A stretch of 64,000 nucleotides of DNA from Limnobacter litoralis (GTDB lineage: Bacteria; Pseudomonadota; Gammaproteobacteria; Burkholderiales; Burkholderiaceae_B): assembly GCF_030160455.1 (NCBI RefSeq), contig NZ_BSOJ01000015.1, forward strand, positions 1-64,000, written 5' to 3'. The notes beneath the pieces were generated by a model that was not told the origin of the DNA, searched no databases, and worked only from the letters and a program-made list of their open reading frames with translations. Positions 37,619 to 48,023 of the stretch are shown one piece after another (positions within the stretch are counted from its first letter, which is position 1; each line of letters opens with the position of its first letter). The position numbers were made by a program, and so were the translations under genes.

Positions 37619-38131
37619 TTATTTGCCAGAATCAAGTGCAGTCAAAACCTGGTCGGTAATGTCGATGCGCTTGTTGGCGTAAACAGCCTCTTGGAAAATG
37701 ATGTCATATCCCTCTTTCTCGGCAATGCTTCGGATAATGCGGTTCGCGCGTTCTACGAGCTCACCCACCACCTGGCTTTTGCGCTGAGCCAGGTCTTCAT
37801 CAAACTCACGGCGCTTGCGCTGAAAGTCACGATCCATTTCGGAGAGATCGCGTTGTCGCTTGGTCTTTTCAGCCTCTGACAAGGTGATGGAGTCCTTGTC
37901 CAGCTTGGCGGCTTCAGCTCTTACCTTGGCAGCAGTGTCTTCGAGGTCTTTCTGACGCTTGGCGAAGTCTTTCTCGAGCTTTTTCTGGGATTCAACCGCA
38001 AATTTAGAGTCGCGCAGGATGCGCTCAGTGTTCACAAATCCAATTTTGGTCGCTTGTGCATTGGCCGCTACAGGCGCTGCCAAAGATACGGTAATGGCCA
38101 CTGCGGCGAGGGCTTTAGCAAAACGGTTCAA
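37619..38131 (-). CDS. skp: Periplasmic chaperone OmpH/Skp
   Basis: A 170-residue periplasmic chaperone that escorts unfolded outer-membrane proteins to BamA. The signal peptide (about 1-26) ends A-N-A. The mature protein opens K-I-G-F-V-N-T-E-R-I-L and then forms a long charged coiled coil (about 45-130, with K-K-L-E-K-D-F-A-K-R-Q-K-D), the jellyfish tentacles of Skp. It lies directly downstream of bamA, the conserved place. Confidence 0.95.
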   Translation of the reverse strand: MNRFAKALAAVAITVSLAAPVAANAQATKIGFVNTERILRDSKFAVESQKKLEKDFAKRQKDLEDTAAKVRAEAAKLDKDSITLSEAEKTKRQRDLSEMDRDFQRKRREFDEDLAQRKSQVVGELVERANRIIRSIAEKEGYDIIFQEAVYANKRIDITDQVLTALDSGK

Positions 38132-38169
38132 AACTTTCTCCAGATGAAAATAACAAGTAATAGCGCGGC

Positions 38170-40476
38170 TTAGAAGCCGGTTCCAATTGTAAATTGAATT
38201 CTTTGAATGTCGTCAGTCGGCTTGGTGTTCAGTGGGAAGCCCAAACTGAACTTCAATGGGCCGACCGGTGAAGTCCAGGAAATACCAAACCCGGTTGAGT
38301 AACGCAATTGTCCGAGTGAAATCTTCTCATTGCTCTGGTACACGTTACCAGCGTCCAGGAAGGTAAACGCACGGAAGGTTCGATCTTTCTTCAGACCCGG
38401 CAACGGGAAATAAAACTCTGCGTTACCGATGAGGCGTTTTGCTCCACCAGTGGGTACGCCGTCCGCATCCACGGGGCCGAGCGAAGAGGCGCGGTAACCG
38501 CGAACAGATCCTATACCCCCGGCGTACACATTCCGGAAAATCGGATACGGTTTGCCACCAAAACCGAATCCGGAGGTGATTTCACCGTTCAAAGCCAATG
38601 TGTACTTCTTGCTCAAGGGGAAGTAGACCTGTTCTTGATAAGTGGTCTTCAAGAACTCCTGCTGACCTAGCGGAGTGGCCAAATCGGCACTCAAACGGCG
38701 CAGGTGACCGCGGGTTGGCGCAATGGCAGAGTCACGGGTGTCCAGTTGATAGCCTGCATTGAGCAAAATGGCGTACGTTGAATTACCAAACTGCTGCACG
38801 TAGTTTTGGTAACGGGCGGGACTGGTGGCGTCCACACTCAGGTTGGTGCCTTCATAGGATGTTCCGAAAGACAGCCGCTCATATTCGGTAATCGGGAAAC
38901 CGAACGACACACCGGCTCCGGTGGTGCCAATCTTGTAGTTACCCAGGTTCAACTGACTGGCGTCAGTTTGACGGTCGTAAATGTTGAACGAGCGGGAAAC
39001 GCCGTCGATCGTAAAGTACGGATCGGTTTCATTGAACGAAATGGTGCGGTTCACCTTGCTGGTGTTCAATTCCAGACCCACTGTTTTGCCGGTACCAAAC
39101 AGGTTTTGTTGCTGAATCGCCGCAGAAAGGATCAACGCATCTGTACTGGAAATGCCAGCGCCCAGCAACAGGTTGCCGGTTGGCTTTTCTTCAACCTCAA
39201 AGTTGACATCCACCTGGTCGGAAGTGCCCGGAACCGGCTGGGTGTCCACCTTCACGTCCTTAAAGTAGTCCAGCTTGTCTACACGCTCTTTGGAAAGCTG
39301 AATTTTACGGGCGTCGTACCAGGCCGATTCAAACTGCCGGAATTCCCGACGAATCACCTCGTCTTTGGTGCGTGTATTGCCACCAATGTTCATTCGACGC
39401 ACATACACACGCTTACCGGGGTCAACCACAATATTGATATTAACTTCATGGGTGTCACGGTCGATGTCCGGAATGACGTTGGCATTGGCGAAGGCATAAC
39501 CATAATTGCCCAGGTCGTCTTGAATGGCCTTGGTGCTGTCGGAAAGTTGTTCGCCGTTGAATGTTTCACCCGGTTTAATGGTCAACAAGGATTCCAGCTC
39601 TTTCTGTCGATCCAGCATGTCGCCGCTCAACTGCACCTTGCCAAACTTGAATTTGTCGCCCTCTTTGATGCTGATGGTGATGTACACATCTTGCTTGTTG
39701 GGGGAAATCTGGACCTGTGTGTTCTCGATGCTGAAGTCAGCGTAGCCGCGGTTCAGATAGAAAGACCTCAAACGTTCAAGGTCGCCACTCAACTTCTGGC
39801 GCGAATACTGGTCATTTTTGGTGTACCAGGAAGTCCAGGTGTGCGTGCCTAGTTGAAACTCGTCCAACAAATCCTGAGTCTTGAAGGTTTTCGCACCGAT
39901 GATTTTCAGCTGCTTGATGGAGGCGGTCTCACCCTCCTCCACATTAAACGTGATCGCAACACGGTTGCGTGGCAAAGGTTTCACTTCGGTTTGAACTTGC
40001 GCGCCGTATTTGCCGCGCGCCAGATACTGCTTCTTGAGCTCTTGTTCGGCTTTGTCCAACAAAGAGCGATCAAAGATTTTACTTTCGCTGATGCCGATGC
40101 CTTTCAGTGCATTTTTAAGCGTGTCTTTGTCGAATTCTTTTGTACCGTTGAAGTCAACCGACGCAATGGCAGGCCTTTCAACCACGGTCACGATGAGCAC
40201 GTCGTCTTTGGCAGAAATTTTGACGTCATCAAAAAAGCCCGTTGCATACAGCGAACGAATTGCTTTAACCGCCACTTCATCGTTGAATGTGTCGCCCACT
40301 CGAACTGGAAGGTAACTGAATACTGTTCCCGCTTCAGTGCGACGCAGGCCTTCGACTCGAATGTCCTTGACCTTGAATTCATTGATGGCCGCGTGTGCTA
40401 CACCGAGCTGAAGGGCACAGCAAGCCACAACCGGATACACCAGGCGAGCCGGGAAAAGTCTACTTCTCATTGTCAT
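38170..40476 (-). CDS. bamA: Outer-membrane protein assembly factor BamA
   Basis: A 768-residue Omp85 protein, the core of the machine that inserts beta-barrels. The signal peptide ends A-H-A, followed by five POTRA domains (about 30-430; first F-K-V-K-D-I-R-V-E-G-L-R-R) and a 16-strand barrel with the V-R-G-Y motif of loop 6 and a terminal F-T-I-G-T-G-F. GGGAGGAA stands 10 bases before ATG 40476; a second ATG two codons later is equally possible. It follows rseP by about 50 bp and precedes skp. Confidence 0.97.
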   Translation of the reverse strand: MTMRSRLFPARLVYPVVACCALQLGVAHAAINEFKVKDIRVEGLRRTEAGTVFSYLPVRVGDTFNDEVAVKAIRSLYATGFFDDVKISAKDDVLIVTVVERPAIASVDFNGTKEFDKDTLKNALKGIGISESKIFDRSLLDKAEQELKKQYLARGKYGAQVQTEVKPLPRNRVAITFNVEEGETASIKQLKIIGAKTFKTQDLLDEFQLGTHTWTSWYTKNDQYSRQKLSGDLERLRSFYLNRGYADFSIENTQVQISPNKQDVYITISIKEGDKFKFGKVQLSGDMLDRQKELESLLTIKPGETFNGEQLSDSTKAIQDDLGNYGYAFANANVIPDIDRDTHEVNINIVVDPGKRVYVRRMNIGGNTRTKDEVIRREFRQFESAWYDARKIQLSKERVDKLDYFKDVKVDTQPVPGTSDQVDVNFEVEEKPTGNLLLGAGISSTDALILSAAIQQQNLFGTGKTVGLELNTSKVNRTISFNETDPYFTIDGVSRSFNIYDRQTDASQLNLGNYKIGTTGAGVSFGFPITEYERLSFGTSYEGTNLSVDATSPARYQNYVQQFGNSTYAILLNAGYQLDTRDSAIAPTRGHLRRLSADLATPLGQQEFLKTTYQEQVYFPLSKKYTLALNGEITSGFGFGGKPYPIFRNVYAGGIGSVRGYRASSLGPVDADGVPTGGAKRLIGNAEFYFPLPGLKKDRTFRAFTFLDAGNVYQSNEKISLGQLRYSTGFGISWTSPVGPLKFSLGFPLNTKPTDDIQRIQFTIGTGF

Positions 40477-40525
40477 TCAAAAAGTTCCTCCCAGCCTCGT
40501 CGACTGGAGATCAAATTAAGCAAGA

Positions 40526-41872
40526 CTAAAACAGTCTCTGAATATCATTAAAAAATGCGATGCACGTCAACGCGCCTATCAAGGCCAGACCAATTTTCTG
40601 GCCTCGGATCATCCAGGCCTCGCTGACCGGCTTTCCCGTCAACAATTCGGCAAAATAATACATCAAGTGACCACCGTCCAAGACCGGAATGGGCAAAAGA
40701 TTCAAAATGCCCAAACTCACAGACACCATGGCCAAAAAGCCCACAAAAGGCAAAAAACCCAAGCTTGAAGACTCACCCGCGGCTGATGCAATTGAAATGG
40801 GCCCGCTTAGGTGGGTCCATGACAGGTCGCCCGTCAACATTTTTCCCATGGCTGCCAGAGAAAACACACTGACCTCGATCATTTTTCCAACGCCGTCGGA
40901 AAGGGCCGAGAAGACACCGGGCTGACGCTCAAGCACATCGAGCTTGCCACCCATGCCCAATCCGATCCGGGAATAGGTCTTGCCTTTGCGGTCTGTCAGG
41001 TGCTCAGGCACCACTGTCAACTCGAGTACCGCACCGTTATCCCGCTGAACGCCAATCTTAACTTCTTTGGCCTTGCTTTCACGGATCATTTGCGTAAATT
41101 GAGAGGAAGACTCAATTGGCGTGCCATCCAGCGTTAGCAAGACGTCACCATTTTGAAATCCGGCCTTTTGCGCAGGGCTATCGGGCAGGACCTGACGGAC
41201 GGAAACCTGTTGCTCGTAGGGATAAAACCCGGCTTCAGTCGGTAAATTCGGGCCAAGGTCAAATTCTAGTCTGTTGCTGCTGACAGTCGGCAAAGTCAAG
41301 GCCTGCCCTTCTCGCTGAACACGCACAGTCAGGTCTTGGTTGAACAGTTTGACACGAATGAGATCCCATGAAACCTCACTCCAGTCATCAGCCTTTCTGC
41401 CATTAATCTCCAGAATTTTATCGCCCTTCTTGAGGCCAGATTCCGCTGCAAGCGTTCCAGCCAAAGGTTGTGAAATACGGGTACCCAACACGGAGGTCTG
41501 TGAGAAAGAAATGACGCCATACAGACAACTGGCCAATATCAGGTTTGCAAGTGGACCCGCCAATACAATGGCGATGCGTTGCATGACAGGCTTGCGATTG
41601 AACGCATTCTCTAGCTGTGCTGGGCTTACATTGTGCAGGCTGTCTGGGTCTCTTTCGTCGAGCATCCGCACATAGCCACCCAGGGGTATCCACGACACAG
41701 TCCATTCCTCTCCGGATTTTTTACTGACCCATTTAAAAATTGGCTTTCCAAAACCCACTGAGAAGCGAATGACGCGAACTCCGCAAAGCTTCGCGATGCT
41801 GTAGTGCCCCAGTTCGTGGAAGAAAACCAGAATACCAAGCGCAACGATAAAAGAGGTCAAAGAATGGAGCAT
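40526..41872 (-). CDS. rseP: Site-2 zinc metalloprotease RseP
   Basis: A 448-residue inner-membrane protease that makes the second cut in anti-sigma factors and clears signal-peptide remnants. Seen: H19-E20-L-G-H23 in the first membrane helix, two PDZ domains (about 110-290) and the C-terminal L-P-I-P-V-L-D-G-G-H zinc-ligand motif in a later helix. Length matches E. coli RseP (450). It starts 6 bases after the dxr stop with GAGGA overlapping that stop. Confidence 0.96.
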   Translation of the reverse strand: MLHSLTSFIVALGILVFFHELGHYSIAKLCGVRVIRFSVGFGKPIFKWVSKKSGEEWTVSWIPLGGYVRMLDERDPDSLHNVSPAQLENAFNRKPVMQRIAIVLAGPLANLILASCLYGVISFSQTSVLGTRISQPLAGTLAAESGLKKGDKILEINGRKADDWSEVSWDLIRVKLFNQDLTVRVQREGQALTLPTVSSNRLEFDLGPNLPTEAGFYPYEQQVSVRQVLPDSPAQKAGFQNGDVLLTLDGTPIESSSQFTQMIRESKAKEVKIGVQRDNGAVLELTVVPEHLTDRKGKTYSRIGLGMGGKLDVLERQPGVFSALSDGVGKMIEVSVFSLAAMGKMLTGDLSWTHLSGPISIASAAGESSSLGFLPFVGFLAMVSVSLGILNLLPIPVLDGGHLMYYFAELLTGKPVSEAWMIRGQKIGLALIGALTCIAFFNDIQRLF

Positions 41873-41878
41873 GGGTCC

Positions 41879-43084
41879 TCAGCGACTGAATTCAGGAACA
41901 GACTGACGAGCATGGGCGCGAACCTCCTGATCCAGATCAAATGCGCTGTCCAGGCTATCCACAGCGCGGTCTGCAAAACTTGCCATGCATTCACTGACCA
42001 TTGCGTAAATGTCCTTGTAGCCAATTCGTTCATTGAGAAACTCATCGACTGCAATTTCATTGGCGGCATTGAACACCGGTGCAAGAACATCTGGCTTATG
42101 AAGGGCCTGTCGAGCCAGTGTCAGCATCGGGAAGCGGTTCAGATCGGGTTCTTCGAAGGACAGATTGCCGATTTCAGCCAAATTCAAGCGCGCTGAGCCG
42201 GACTCGATCCGGTTTGGCAAACCCAACACATGGGCAATGGGCGTTCGCATGTCTGGGCAGCCCAGTTGAGCCAGTACGCTGCCATCCCGATATTCCACCA
42301 TGGAATGAACGATGGATTGCGGATGGATCAGGACACTCAAACTGGTTGCTGGCAAACCGAACAACCAGAGTGCCTCAATCAGTTCAAGACTCTTGTTCGC
42401 CATCGTCGCGCTGTCCACAGAAATCTTTCGACCCATGACCCAATTGGGATGCGCCACTGCCTGAGCAGGCGTAATTTGTTCGAAACAAGACAGGGGGAGT
42501 GTACGGAACGGACCTCCAGAGGCCGTCAAAATCAAACGGTCCACGCCATGACTGGCGGGTTGCTTGATGTCGTAGTCAGCAGGCAGGCACTGGTAGATCG
42601 CGTTGTGTTCGGAATCAATCGGCAAAAGCGTTGCTTTGGCCTTTAAACAGGCTTCCATCATAAAGCGACCCGCGAGCACCAGAGACTCCTTGTTCGCGAG
42701 TAACACACGCTTGCCAGCCTCCAGACTTCGCAATGTCGGAAATAGCCCGGCTGCGCCCACAATGGCTGCCACCACTGTGTCCACTTTCTCGTGCTGGCAA
42801 ACAGTGGTCAAGGATTCTTGACCAGTCACTTCCAGAGTTTTGCCGGTCTGGCTTCGGTATTGATTTGAAAACCCAAGGGCGATCCATTGATCAAGAGACG
42901 CTGAATCGCAGATAACCAGGTGCTCGGGCTGAAAACGAAGCGCCTGCTCTAGCAAAAGCTGGATGTTTTTGTGGCCAACCAGGCAAAACACTTCGAATTT
43001 GTCTGGGTGCCTGGCAATGACGTCCAGCGTGTTGACGCCGATTGTCCCAGTAGAACCCAGAATGGTAATGACTTGTTTTGACAT
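41879..43084 (-). CDS. dxr: 1-deoxy-D-xylulose 5-phosphate reductoisomerase
   Basis: A 401-residue NADPH enzyme of the MEP isoprenoid pathway, target of fosmidomycin. Seen: I-L-G-S-T-G-T-I-G-V-N-T-L nucleotide fold, A-N-K-E-S-L-V, the metal/substrate segment L-P-I-D-S-E-H-N-A-I, the loop L-T-A-S-G-G-P-F-R and M-G-x-K-I-S-V-D-S-A-T-M-A-N-K. Full length. It lies 5 bp after cdsA and just before rseP, the common order. Confidence 0.97.
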   Translation of the reverse strand: MSKQVITILGSTGTIGVNTLDVIARHPDKFEVFCLVGHKNIQLLLEQALRFQPEHLVICDSASLDQWIALGFSNQYRSQTGKTLEVTGQESLTTVCQHEKVDTVVAAIVGAAGLFPTLRSLEAGKRVLLANKESLVLAGRFMMEACLKAKATLLPIDSEHNAIYQCLPADYDIKQPASHGVDRLILTASGGPFRTLPLSCFEQITPAQAVAHPNWVMGRKISVDSATMANKSLELIEALWLFGLPATSLSVLIHPQSIVHSMVEYRDGSVLAQLGCPDMRTPIAHVLGLPNRIESGSARLNLAEIGNLSFEEPDLNRFPMLTLARQALHKPDVLAPVFNAANEIAVDEFLNERIGYKDIYAMVSECMASFADRAVDSLDSAFDLDQEVRAHARQSVPEFSR

Positions 43085-43089
43085 GCGAA

Positions 43090-43932
43090 TTAAGCCCCGA
43101 CAGCACCCAGCAGCAACATCGCCAAGGGGAGCACTGGCAATTGTGCATCAATGCGGTCTAGTACGCCACCGTGACCGGGTAACAACTGGCTACTGTCCTT
43201 CATTCCCGAATTGCGTTTCAGCAGGGACTCGAACAAATCGCCCACGATGCTGAAAGCACTGAGCACAGCCAGCCAAAACGAGAACAGCAAAGGTGAGAAC
43301 TTTTGTGCCGCCTGAAATTGCCAAGTGTCTTGCAGGACAGTGTAATGCCCCGCGAGGCTTACCACTGCCCAGCTGAGAAGAATCACACACACAGTTCCGC
43401 CGATGGCACCTTCCCAGCTTTTGCCGGGTGAAACGCGGGGGGCAAGCTTTCTTTTTCCAAAAAGTCGCCCAAACACGTAAGCAAAAACGTCTGCCACCCA
43501 GCAAATTGCAACCACGCTTAACAAAAACACAACGCCATGCGTGTAAGCCAGCCCCAAAGCAAGACCTGCAGCGCAAACAAGCATCAAGCCCAAACTCAAA
43601 TAAACGAGGGGTCGGGAAATCAATTTGATGGAGACCTGGCGAAGGCAAAATGGCGCAATGGACACCCAAAACACACCGGCCAAAGCCAGAATTGGAAAGG
43701 TGAGTGTTTCAGGTCTTGAAAGGTAGAGAAGACCACCGAACAGGGCGGTCGAAAAGACCGCATAAACCAGCGATTGGCTGCTTTTAAGGCCACCCAAGCG
43801 ACCCCATTCCCAGAAAGCGGCCAGCAAAGTGATGCCCACGAATTCGTTCCAGCCGGTTGGACCGCCCCAACCCAGTACGGCCAGCAGCACGATCAAAAGT
43901 ACAACTGCCGTCGCAATACGGGTCATCAGCAT
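43090..43932 (-). CDS. cdsA: Phosphatidate cytidylyltransferase
   Basis: A 280-residue multi-spanning membrane enzyme making CDP-diacylglycerol from phosphatidate and CTP. About seven to eight hydrophobic helices are visible, and the C-terminal part has the family signature: S-P-G-K-S-W-E-G-A-I-G-G, then S-x-x-G-D-L-F-E-S-L-L-K-R and K-D-S-S-Q-L-L-P-G-H-G-G-V-L-D-R-I-D. ATG 43932 with AAGG 8 bases upstream is used; the longer in-frame reading would overlap uppS. Confidence 0.95.
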   Translation of the reverse strand: MLMTRIATAVVLLIVLLAVLGWGGPTGWNEFVGITLLAAFWEWGRLGGLKSSQSLVYAVFSTALFGGLLYLSRPETLTFPILALAGVFWVSIAPFCLRQVSIKLISRPLVYLSLGLMLVCAAGLALGLAYTHGVVFLLSVVAICWVADVFAYVFGRLFGKRKLAPRVSPGKSWEGAIGGTVCVILLSWAVVSLAGHYTVLQDTWQFQAAQKFSPLLFSFWLAVLSAFSIVGDLFESLLKRNSGMKDSSQLLPGHGGVLDRIDAQLPVLPLAMLLLGAVGA

Positions 43933-43960
43933 GTGGAAGCCTTTACGATGTTTTGCGCGA

Positions 43961-44743
43961 TCAACTGGACAACCGCAATTCGGGCGGCACAGACAGTTGC
44001 TCAGACGTACGACCAAAACGTCGTTCGCGCTGATTGTAGGAAGCAATGGCCTCGTTCAGCATATCGAGACCGAAATCCGGCCAAAATTTGGGGGTGAAGT
44101 AAAATTCGGTGTAAGCCAGCTGCCAAAGCAGAAAGTTGGACACGCGCTGCTCACCGCCCGTCCGGATGAACAAATCAGGCTCGGGACTCTCGCTGAGACA
44201 CAGGTGCGGCGCCAAATCGCTTTCCTGAATCAACTCGGGAGACTTGGCAAGGGCTGGCTGTGAAGCCAACATTTTTTGAGTGGCTTGTATGATGTCCCAG
44301 CGCCCGCCATAGTTGGCCGCCACATTGAGACACAGCCCGGTGTTGGAGGCAGTCAAGGCTTGCGCCGAATGAATTGCCGCCTGCAACTCGGGTTCAAATG
44401 CGGACACATCGCCGATGATTTTCAAGCGAATGTTTTCACGATGCATCGATTCAACATCACGACGCAAAACCCGGATAAACAAGCGCATCAAAAGGGACAC
44501 TTCATCAGCCGGGCGCCGCCAGTTTTCGGATGAAAAAGCGAACAGGGTCAGGTGTTTGACCCCCAGTTCACAACACGCTTGCACCGTTCGACGTACAGCA
44601 TCCACGCCGCGTTTGTGACCGGCCACACGAGGCAGCATGCGCTGCTTGGCCCAGCGACCATTGCCGTCCATCACGATTGCAACGTGCTGGGGAATGGACC
44701 CCGTCTCCGGAATTTCAATCGTCGAACTAGGATGGACGGTCAT
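43961..44743 (-). CDS. uppS: Undecaprenyl diphosphate synthase
   Basis: A 260-residue cis-prenyltransferase that makes the C55 lipid carrier for peptidoglycan and LPS. Seen: [11 protein letters not shown] with the catalytic Asp, G-H-K-R-G-V, the F-A-F-S-S-E-N-W segment, N-Y-G-G-R-W-D and the C-terminal [13 protein letters not shown]-x-S-N-F-L-L-W-Q. Full length. It follows frr with a 6-bp gap. Confidence 0.97.
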   Translation of the reverse strand: MTVHPSSTIEIPETGSIPQHVAIVMDGNGRWAKQRMLPRVAGHKRGVDAVRRTVQACCELGVKHLTLFAFSSENWRRPADEVSLLMRLFIRVLRRDVESMHRENIRLKIIGDVSAFEPELQAAIHSAQALTASNTGLCLNVAANYGGRWDIIQATQKMLASQPALAKSPELIQESDLAPHLCLSESPEPDLFIRTGGEQRVSNFLLWQLAYTEFYFTPKFWPDFGLDMLNEAIASYNQRERRFGRTSEQLSVPPELRLSS

Positions 44744-44749
44744 GGCGAC

Positions 44750-45310
44750 TCAAACAGTCATGATTTCGGCTTCTTTGACCTGCAAAACCTTGTCAATTTC
44801 AGCAACAAAACGGTCAGTCAGCTTTTGGATGTCTTCTTGGGCACGACGCTCATCGTCTTCAGAAATTTCTTTGTCTTTTACGAGCTTTTTGAACGCATCG
44901 TTGGCGTCACGACGCAGGTTTCGAATGGCCACTTTGGCATGCTCGCCCTCGCCCTTGATGAATTTGGTGAGCTCACGGCGGCGTTCCTCTGTCAATGGTG
45001 GCATTGGGACGCGAATGGTTTCACCCATGCTGGCCGGGTTCAGACCAAGGTCAGATTCACGAATGGCCTTTTCAACTGCGTTCACCATGTTTTTTTCCCA
45101 GGGCTGCACTGTGATTGTGCGTGAATCGGCAAGACTCAGGTTGGCCACTTGGGAAATGGGCACGGGTGAGCCGTAATAATCCACTTGCACATGGTCCAGA
45201 ATGCCCGTGTGCGCACGACCAGTGCGAACTTTCTGCAAATCTGTTTTCAGGGACTCGATGGTTTTGTTCATCTTGTCTTCGGTTTGGGTACGAATTTCAG
45301 CAATGCTCAT
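44750..45310 (-). CDS. frr: Ribosome recycling factor
   Basis: A 186-residue tRNA-shaped protein that splits the post-termination ribosome with EF-G. Seen: M-N-K-T-I-E-S-L-K, then [22 protein letters not shown], and the long C-terminal helix with R-R-D-A-N-D and Q-K-L-T-D-R-F-V. Length is typical (185). It lies 21 bp downstream of pyrH. Confidence 0.98.
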   Translation of the reverse strand: MSIAEIRTQTEDKMNKTIESLKTDLQKVRTGRAHTGILDHVQVDYYGSPVPISQVANLSLADSRTITVQPWEKNMVNAVEKAIRESDLGLNPASMGETIRVPMPPLTEERRRELTKFIKGEGEHAKVAIRNLRRDANDAFKKLVKDKEISEDDERRAQEDIQKLTDRFVAEIDKVLQVKEAEIMTV

Positions 45311-45331
45311 TTTTAAATCACCGTATTTGAA

Positions 45332-46042
45332 TTACATGTGCACCAATGTGCCTTCATTGTCACCTGTCACTGCACGATATAACGCACCAGGCTTGTTGAT
45401 GGAAAACACGCGGATGGGTAATTTTTGATCTCTGCACAAGGCAAACGCTGTCGCGTCCATCACCTCGAGGTTTTTGGCAATGGCTTCATTGAAGCTGATG
45501 CGCTCATATCGCGTGGCGTCTGGGTTCTTGTTGGGGTCTGCCGAATAAATGCCGTCCACTTTGGTGGCCTTCAAGACGATTTCAGCGCCAATTTCGGAAC
45601 CACGCAGCGCGGCGGCTGTGTCTGTGGTGAAAAACGGGTTCCCCGTGCCGGCTGCAAAAATGACAACCTTGCCCTCTTCCAGATAGCGAATGGCCTTGGG
45701 TCGGATATAGGGTTCAACCACCTGCTCGATGTTCAAGGCCGATTGCACCCTTGCCGTCACACCGGCGCGCCGGAAGGCGTCCTGAAGCGCCAGCGCGTTC
45801 ATGACAGTGGCCATCATGCCCATGTAATCAGCCGTGGCACGATCCATGCCCGTTGCACCGGGCGCAACGCCTCGGAAAATGTTGCCACCCCCAATGACGA
45901 TGGCCAATTCAATGCCAAGCGCAGCCACTTCTGCAACCTCTGACACCATGCGTTCGATGGTGGCCCGGTTGATGCCGTAGGAGTCATCTCCCATTAGTGC
46001 TTCGCCTGAAAGTTTCAGTAACACACGCTTGTATGCCGCCAT
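45332..46042 (-). CDS. pyrH: UMP kinase
   Basis: A 236-residue amino-acid-kinase-fold enzyme phosphorylating UMP to UDP. Seen: [35 protein letters not shown] and [20 protein letters not shown] stands 6 bases before the ATG. It begins a new unit after the tsf terminator, together with frr and probably the downstream lipid genes. Confidence 0.98.
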   Translation of the reverse strand: MAAYKRVLLKLSGEALMGDDSYGINRATIERMVSEVAEVAALGIELAIVIGGGNIFRGVAPGATGMDRATADYMGMMATVMNALALQDAFRRAGVTARVQSALNIEQVVEPYIRPKAIRYLEEGKVVIFAAGTGNPFFTTDTAAALRGSEIGAEIVLKATKVDGIYSADPNKNPDATRYERISFNEAIAKNLEVMDATAFALCRDQKLPIRVFSINKPGALYRAVTGDNEGTLVHM

Positions 46043-46106
46043 TCATGCCTCTTAGTTACACCATGACGAGATTCTATAACGTAAATTCTCGTTGATTGAG
46101 ATCCAA

Positions 46107-46143
46107 CAAATAAAAAGGGGGATTCCCTGACGAGACTCCCCCT
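46107..46143 (-). terminator. Rho-independent terminator after tsf
   Basis: Read on the minus strand, AGGGGGA (46143-46137 complement) and TCCCCCT (46122-46116 complement) form a 7-bp stem with a 14-base loop followed by TTTTATTTG. It lies 19 bp after the tsf stop and separates rpsB-tsf from pyrH-frr. Confidence 0.8.
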
Positions 46144-46162
46144 GTTTTCAGTGCAACACGTA

Positions 46163-47047
46163 TTAACGGGCTGCAGCTGCGGCCTGTGCTGCCACTTCGG
46201 CTGCAAAGTCGTTGACTTTCTTCTCAATGCCTTCACCCACGATGTACAGGTGGAAGCCGTTAACAGCACTGTTGTTGCTCTTGAGCATCGCTTCAACGGT
46301 TTGCTTGTCGTCTTTGACGAAAGGCTGTGACAGCAGAGCCACTTCCTTCAGGAACTTCTTCACTGAACCCTCGACCATTTTCCCGGCGATGTCAGCTGGC
46401 TTGCCAGACTCTTCTGCCTTGGCCTTGGCCACTGAACGCTCGCGATCAATGTCTTCCTGGGGAACACCAGACTCATGCAGTGCCTTTGGCTTGGTGGCGG
46501 CAATGTGCATGGCCACGTCTTTACCCACGTTCTCGTCGGCGCCGGTGTAATCAACCAACACACCGATTTTACCGCCGTGAATGTAAGACGTCAGGCGACC
46601 CTGAGCCTGTACGCGTGAGAAGCGGCGTACAGACATGTTTTCGCCAATCTTACCAATCAAGGCTGTGCGAATGGACTCTACAGTGCCCTCACCCAGCGGC
46701 AATTCGCTCAGTGCGGCCACGTCTGCGGGTGCCTTGTCGGCCACCAGCTTGGACACGTTGGCTACAAACTGGATGAAGTCGTCGTTCTTGGCCACAAAGT
46801 CAGTTTCGCAGTTGACTTCGACGATACTGCCAAGCTTGCCTTCTGCATCGATGTAAATACCCACCAAACCTTCAGCGGTAACGCGTGTGGATGCCTTGCT
46901 GGCCTTGCTGCCAAGTTTGACACGCAGAATTTCTTCAGCCTTGTCCAGGTCGCCATCGGCTTCGGTCAGGGCTTTCTTGCATTCCATCATGGGCGCGTCA
47001 GTTTTTACGCGAAGCTCTTTTACGAGTGCTGCTGTAATTTCAGCCAT
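46163..47047 (-). CDS. tsf: Elongation factor Ts
   Basis: A 294-residue nucleotide exchange factor for EF-Tu. Seen: N-terminal UBA-like domain with [19 protein letters not shown] and G-D-L-D-K-A, the [12 protein letters not shown]-Tu-contact segment, and the coiled-coil and C-terminal modules ending in an Ala-rich tail. AGGAG stands 8 bases before the ATG. It follows rpsB across a strong hairpin (see 47084-47111). Confidence 0.98.
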   Translation of the reverse strand: MAEITAALVKELRVKTDAPMMECKKALTEADGDLDKAEEILRVKLGSKASKASTRVTAEGLVGIYIDAEGKLGSIVEVNCETDFVAKNDDFIQFVANVSKLVADKAPADVAALSELPLGEGTVESIRTALIGKIGENMSVRRFSRVQAQGRLTSYIHGGKIGVLVDYTGADENVGKDVAMHIAATKPKALHESGVPQEDIDRERSVAKAKAEESGKPADIAGKMVEGSVKKFLKEVALLSQPFVKDDKQTVEAMLKSNNSAVNGFHLYIVGEGIEKKVNDFAAEVAAQAAAAAR

Positions 47048-47083
47048 TGTTCAATCTCCTGATGTCTGATGTACGGACACATT

Positions 47084-47111
47084 AAAAAAAAAAGGGGCGA
47101 CAGGTCGCCCC
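47084..47111 (-). terminator. Intrinsic terminator/attenuator between rpsB and tsf
   Basis: On the minus strand GGGGCGA and TCGCCCC pair around a 4-base loop (47111-47094) and are followed by ten Ts (47093-47084). This is a textbook strong terminator lying inside the rpsB-tsf unit, 21 bp after the rpsB stop. It probably lowers tsf relative to rpsB by partial read-through. Confidence 0.85.
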
Positions 47112-47132
47112 GATTGAAGTTCGCAGGGTCAA

Positions 47133-47888
47133 TCAGCCTTCGGCGCTGTCTTCTGACACTTCAACGAATTCGTCGTTGGACTTGATGGCCTCGACAACCT
47201 CGTTGACCGCTTGCTCACGGCCAGCCAATACGGCGTCGGCCATAGAGCGGGCGTACAGGCGGATGGCACGGGCTGAGTCGTCGTTGCCAGGAACAACGTA
47301 GCTGACACCAGCGGGCGAGTGGTTGGTATCGACCACGCCTACAACTGGAATACCCAGCTTTTCAGCTTCTGTGATCGCAATTTTGTGGAAACCAACGTCA
47401 CACACAAAAATGGCGTCTGGCAGGGAATTCATGTCCTTGATGCCGCCAATTGATGAGTTCAGCTTTTCCAGTTCACGCTCGAACAGCAGACCTTCCTTCT
47501 TGGACATGCGCTCAAGGCCGCCGTCAGCAATGATGGCTTCCATGTCTTTCAGACGCTTGATGGATGTCTTCACGGTTTTGAAGTTGGTCAACATGCCGCC
47601 CAGCCAGCGCTGGTCAACGTAAGGCATGCCACAACGCTGCGCTTCTTCAGCGATGATTTCGCGGGCTTGACGCTTGGTGCAAACAAACAGGATGTTGCCG
47701 CGGTTGGCAGACATACGCTTGATGAATTTGGTGGCTTCTTCGAGCATCACAACCGTTTTTTCAAGGTTGATGATGTGAATCTTGTTACGATGGCCGTAAA
47801 TGAAAGGGGCCATTTTGGGGTTCCAGAAGCGAGTTTGGTGGCCAAAGTGGCAACCAGCTTCCAGCATTTCGCGCATAGATGCTGCCAT
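47133..47888 (-). CDS. rpsB: 30S ribosomal protein S2
   Basis: A 251-residue ribosomal protein at the head of rpsB-tsf. Seen: [22 protein letters not shown], the [12 protein letters not shown] segment, and the S-L-P-D-A-I-F-V region with D-T-N-H-S-P. GGAG stands 7 bases before the ATG. The leader between the promoter at 48024 and the ATG is about 130 nt, long enough for S2 autoregulation as known in other bacteria, but no specific motif was assigned. Confidence 0.98.
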   Translation of the reverse strand: MAASMREMLEAGCHFGHQTRFWNPKMAPFIYGHRNKIHIINLEKTVVMLEEATKFIKRMSANRGNILFVCTKRQAREIIAEEAQRCGMPYVDQRWLGGMLTNFKTVKTSIKRLKDMEAIIADGGLERMSKKEGLLFERELEKLNSSIGGIKDMNSLPDAIFVCDVGFHKIAITEAEKLGIPVVGVVDTNHSPAGVSYVVPGNDDSARAIRLYARSMADAVLAGREQAVNEVVEAIKSNDEFVEVSEDSAEG

Positions 47889-48023
47889 GAATTTCTCCAG
47901 TAGACAGGGTTAAATAAGATTTGCGCTGGGCCTGATTCATGCCTGAAACGGGCACCCTGTCGCGCAAACCAAGAAATTTGCCCAGATTCAAACCCGAAAA
48001 GGATGAAACTTGAGCAGCGGATG

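Noticed and set aside
38806-39852. 348-codon plus-strand open frame opposite bamA
   Set aside because: It is a shadow of bamA: no domain, no ribosome site, and composition explained by the opposite strand.
40477-40495. Sigma-E -35-like GGAACTT before bamA
   Set aside because: It overlaps the ribosome site only about 10 bases before the ATG, so a matching -10 would fall inside the coding sequence.
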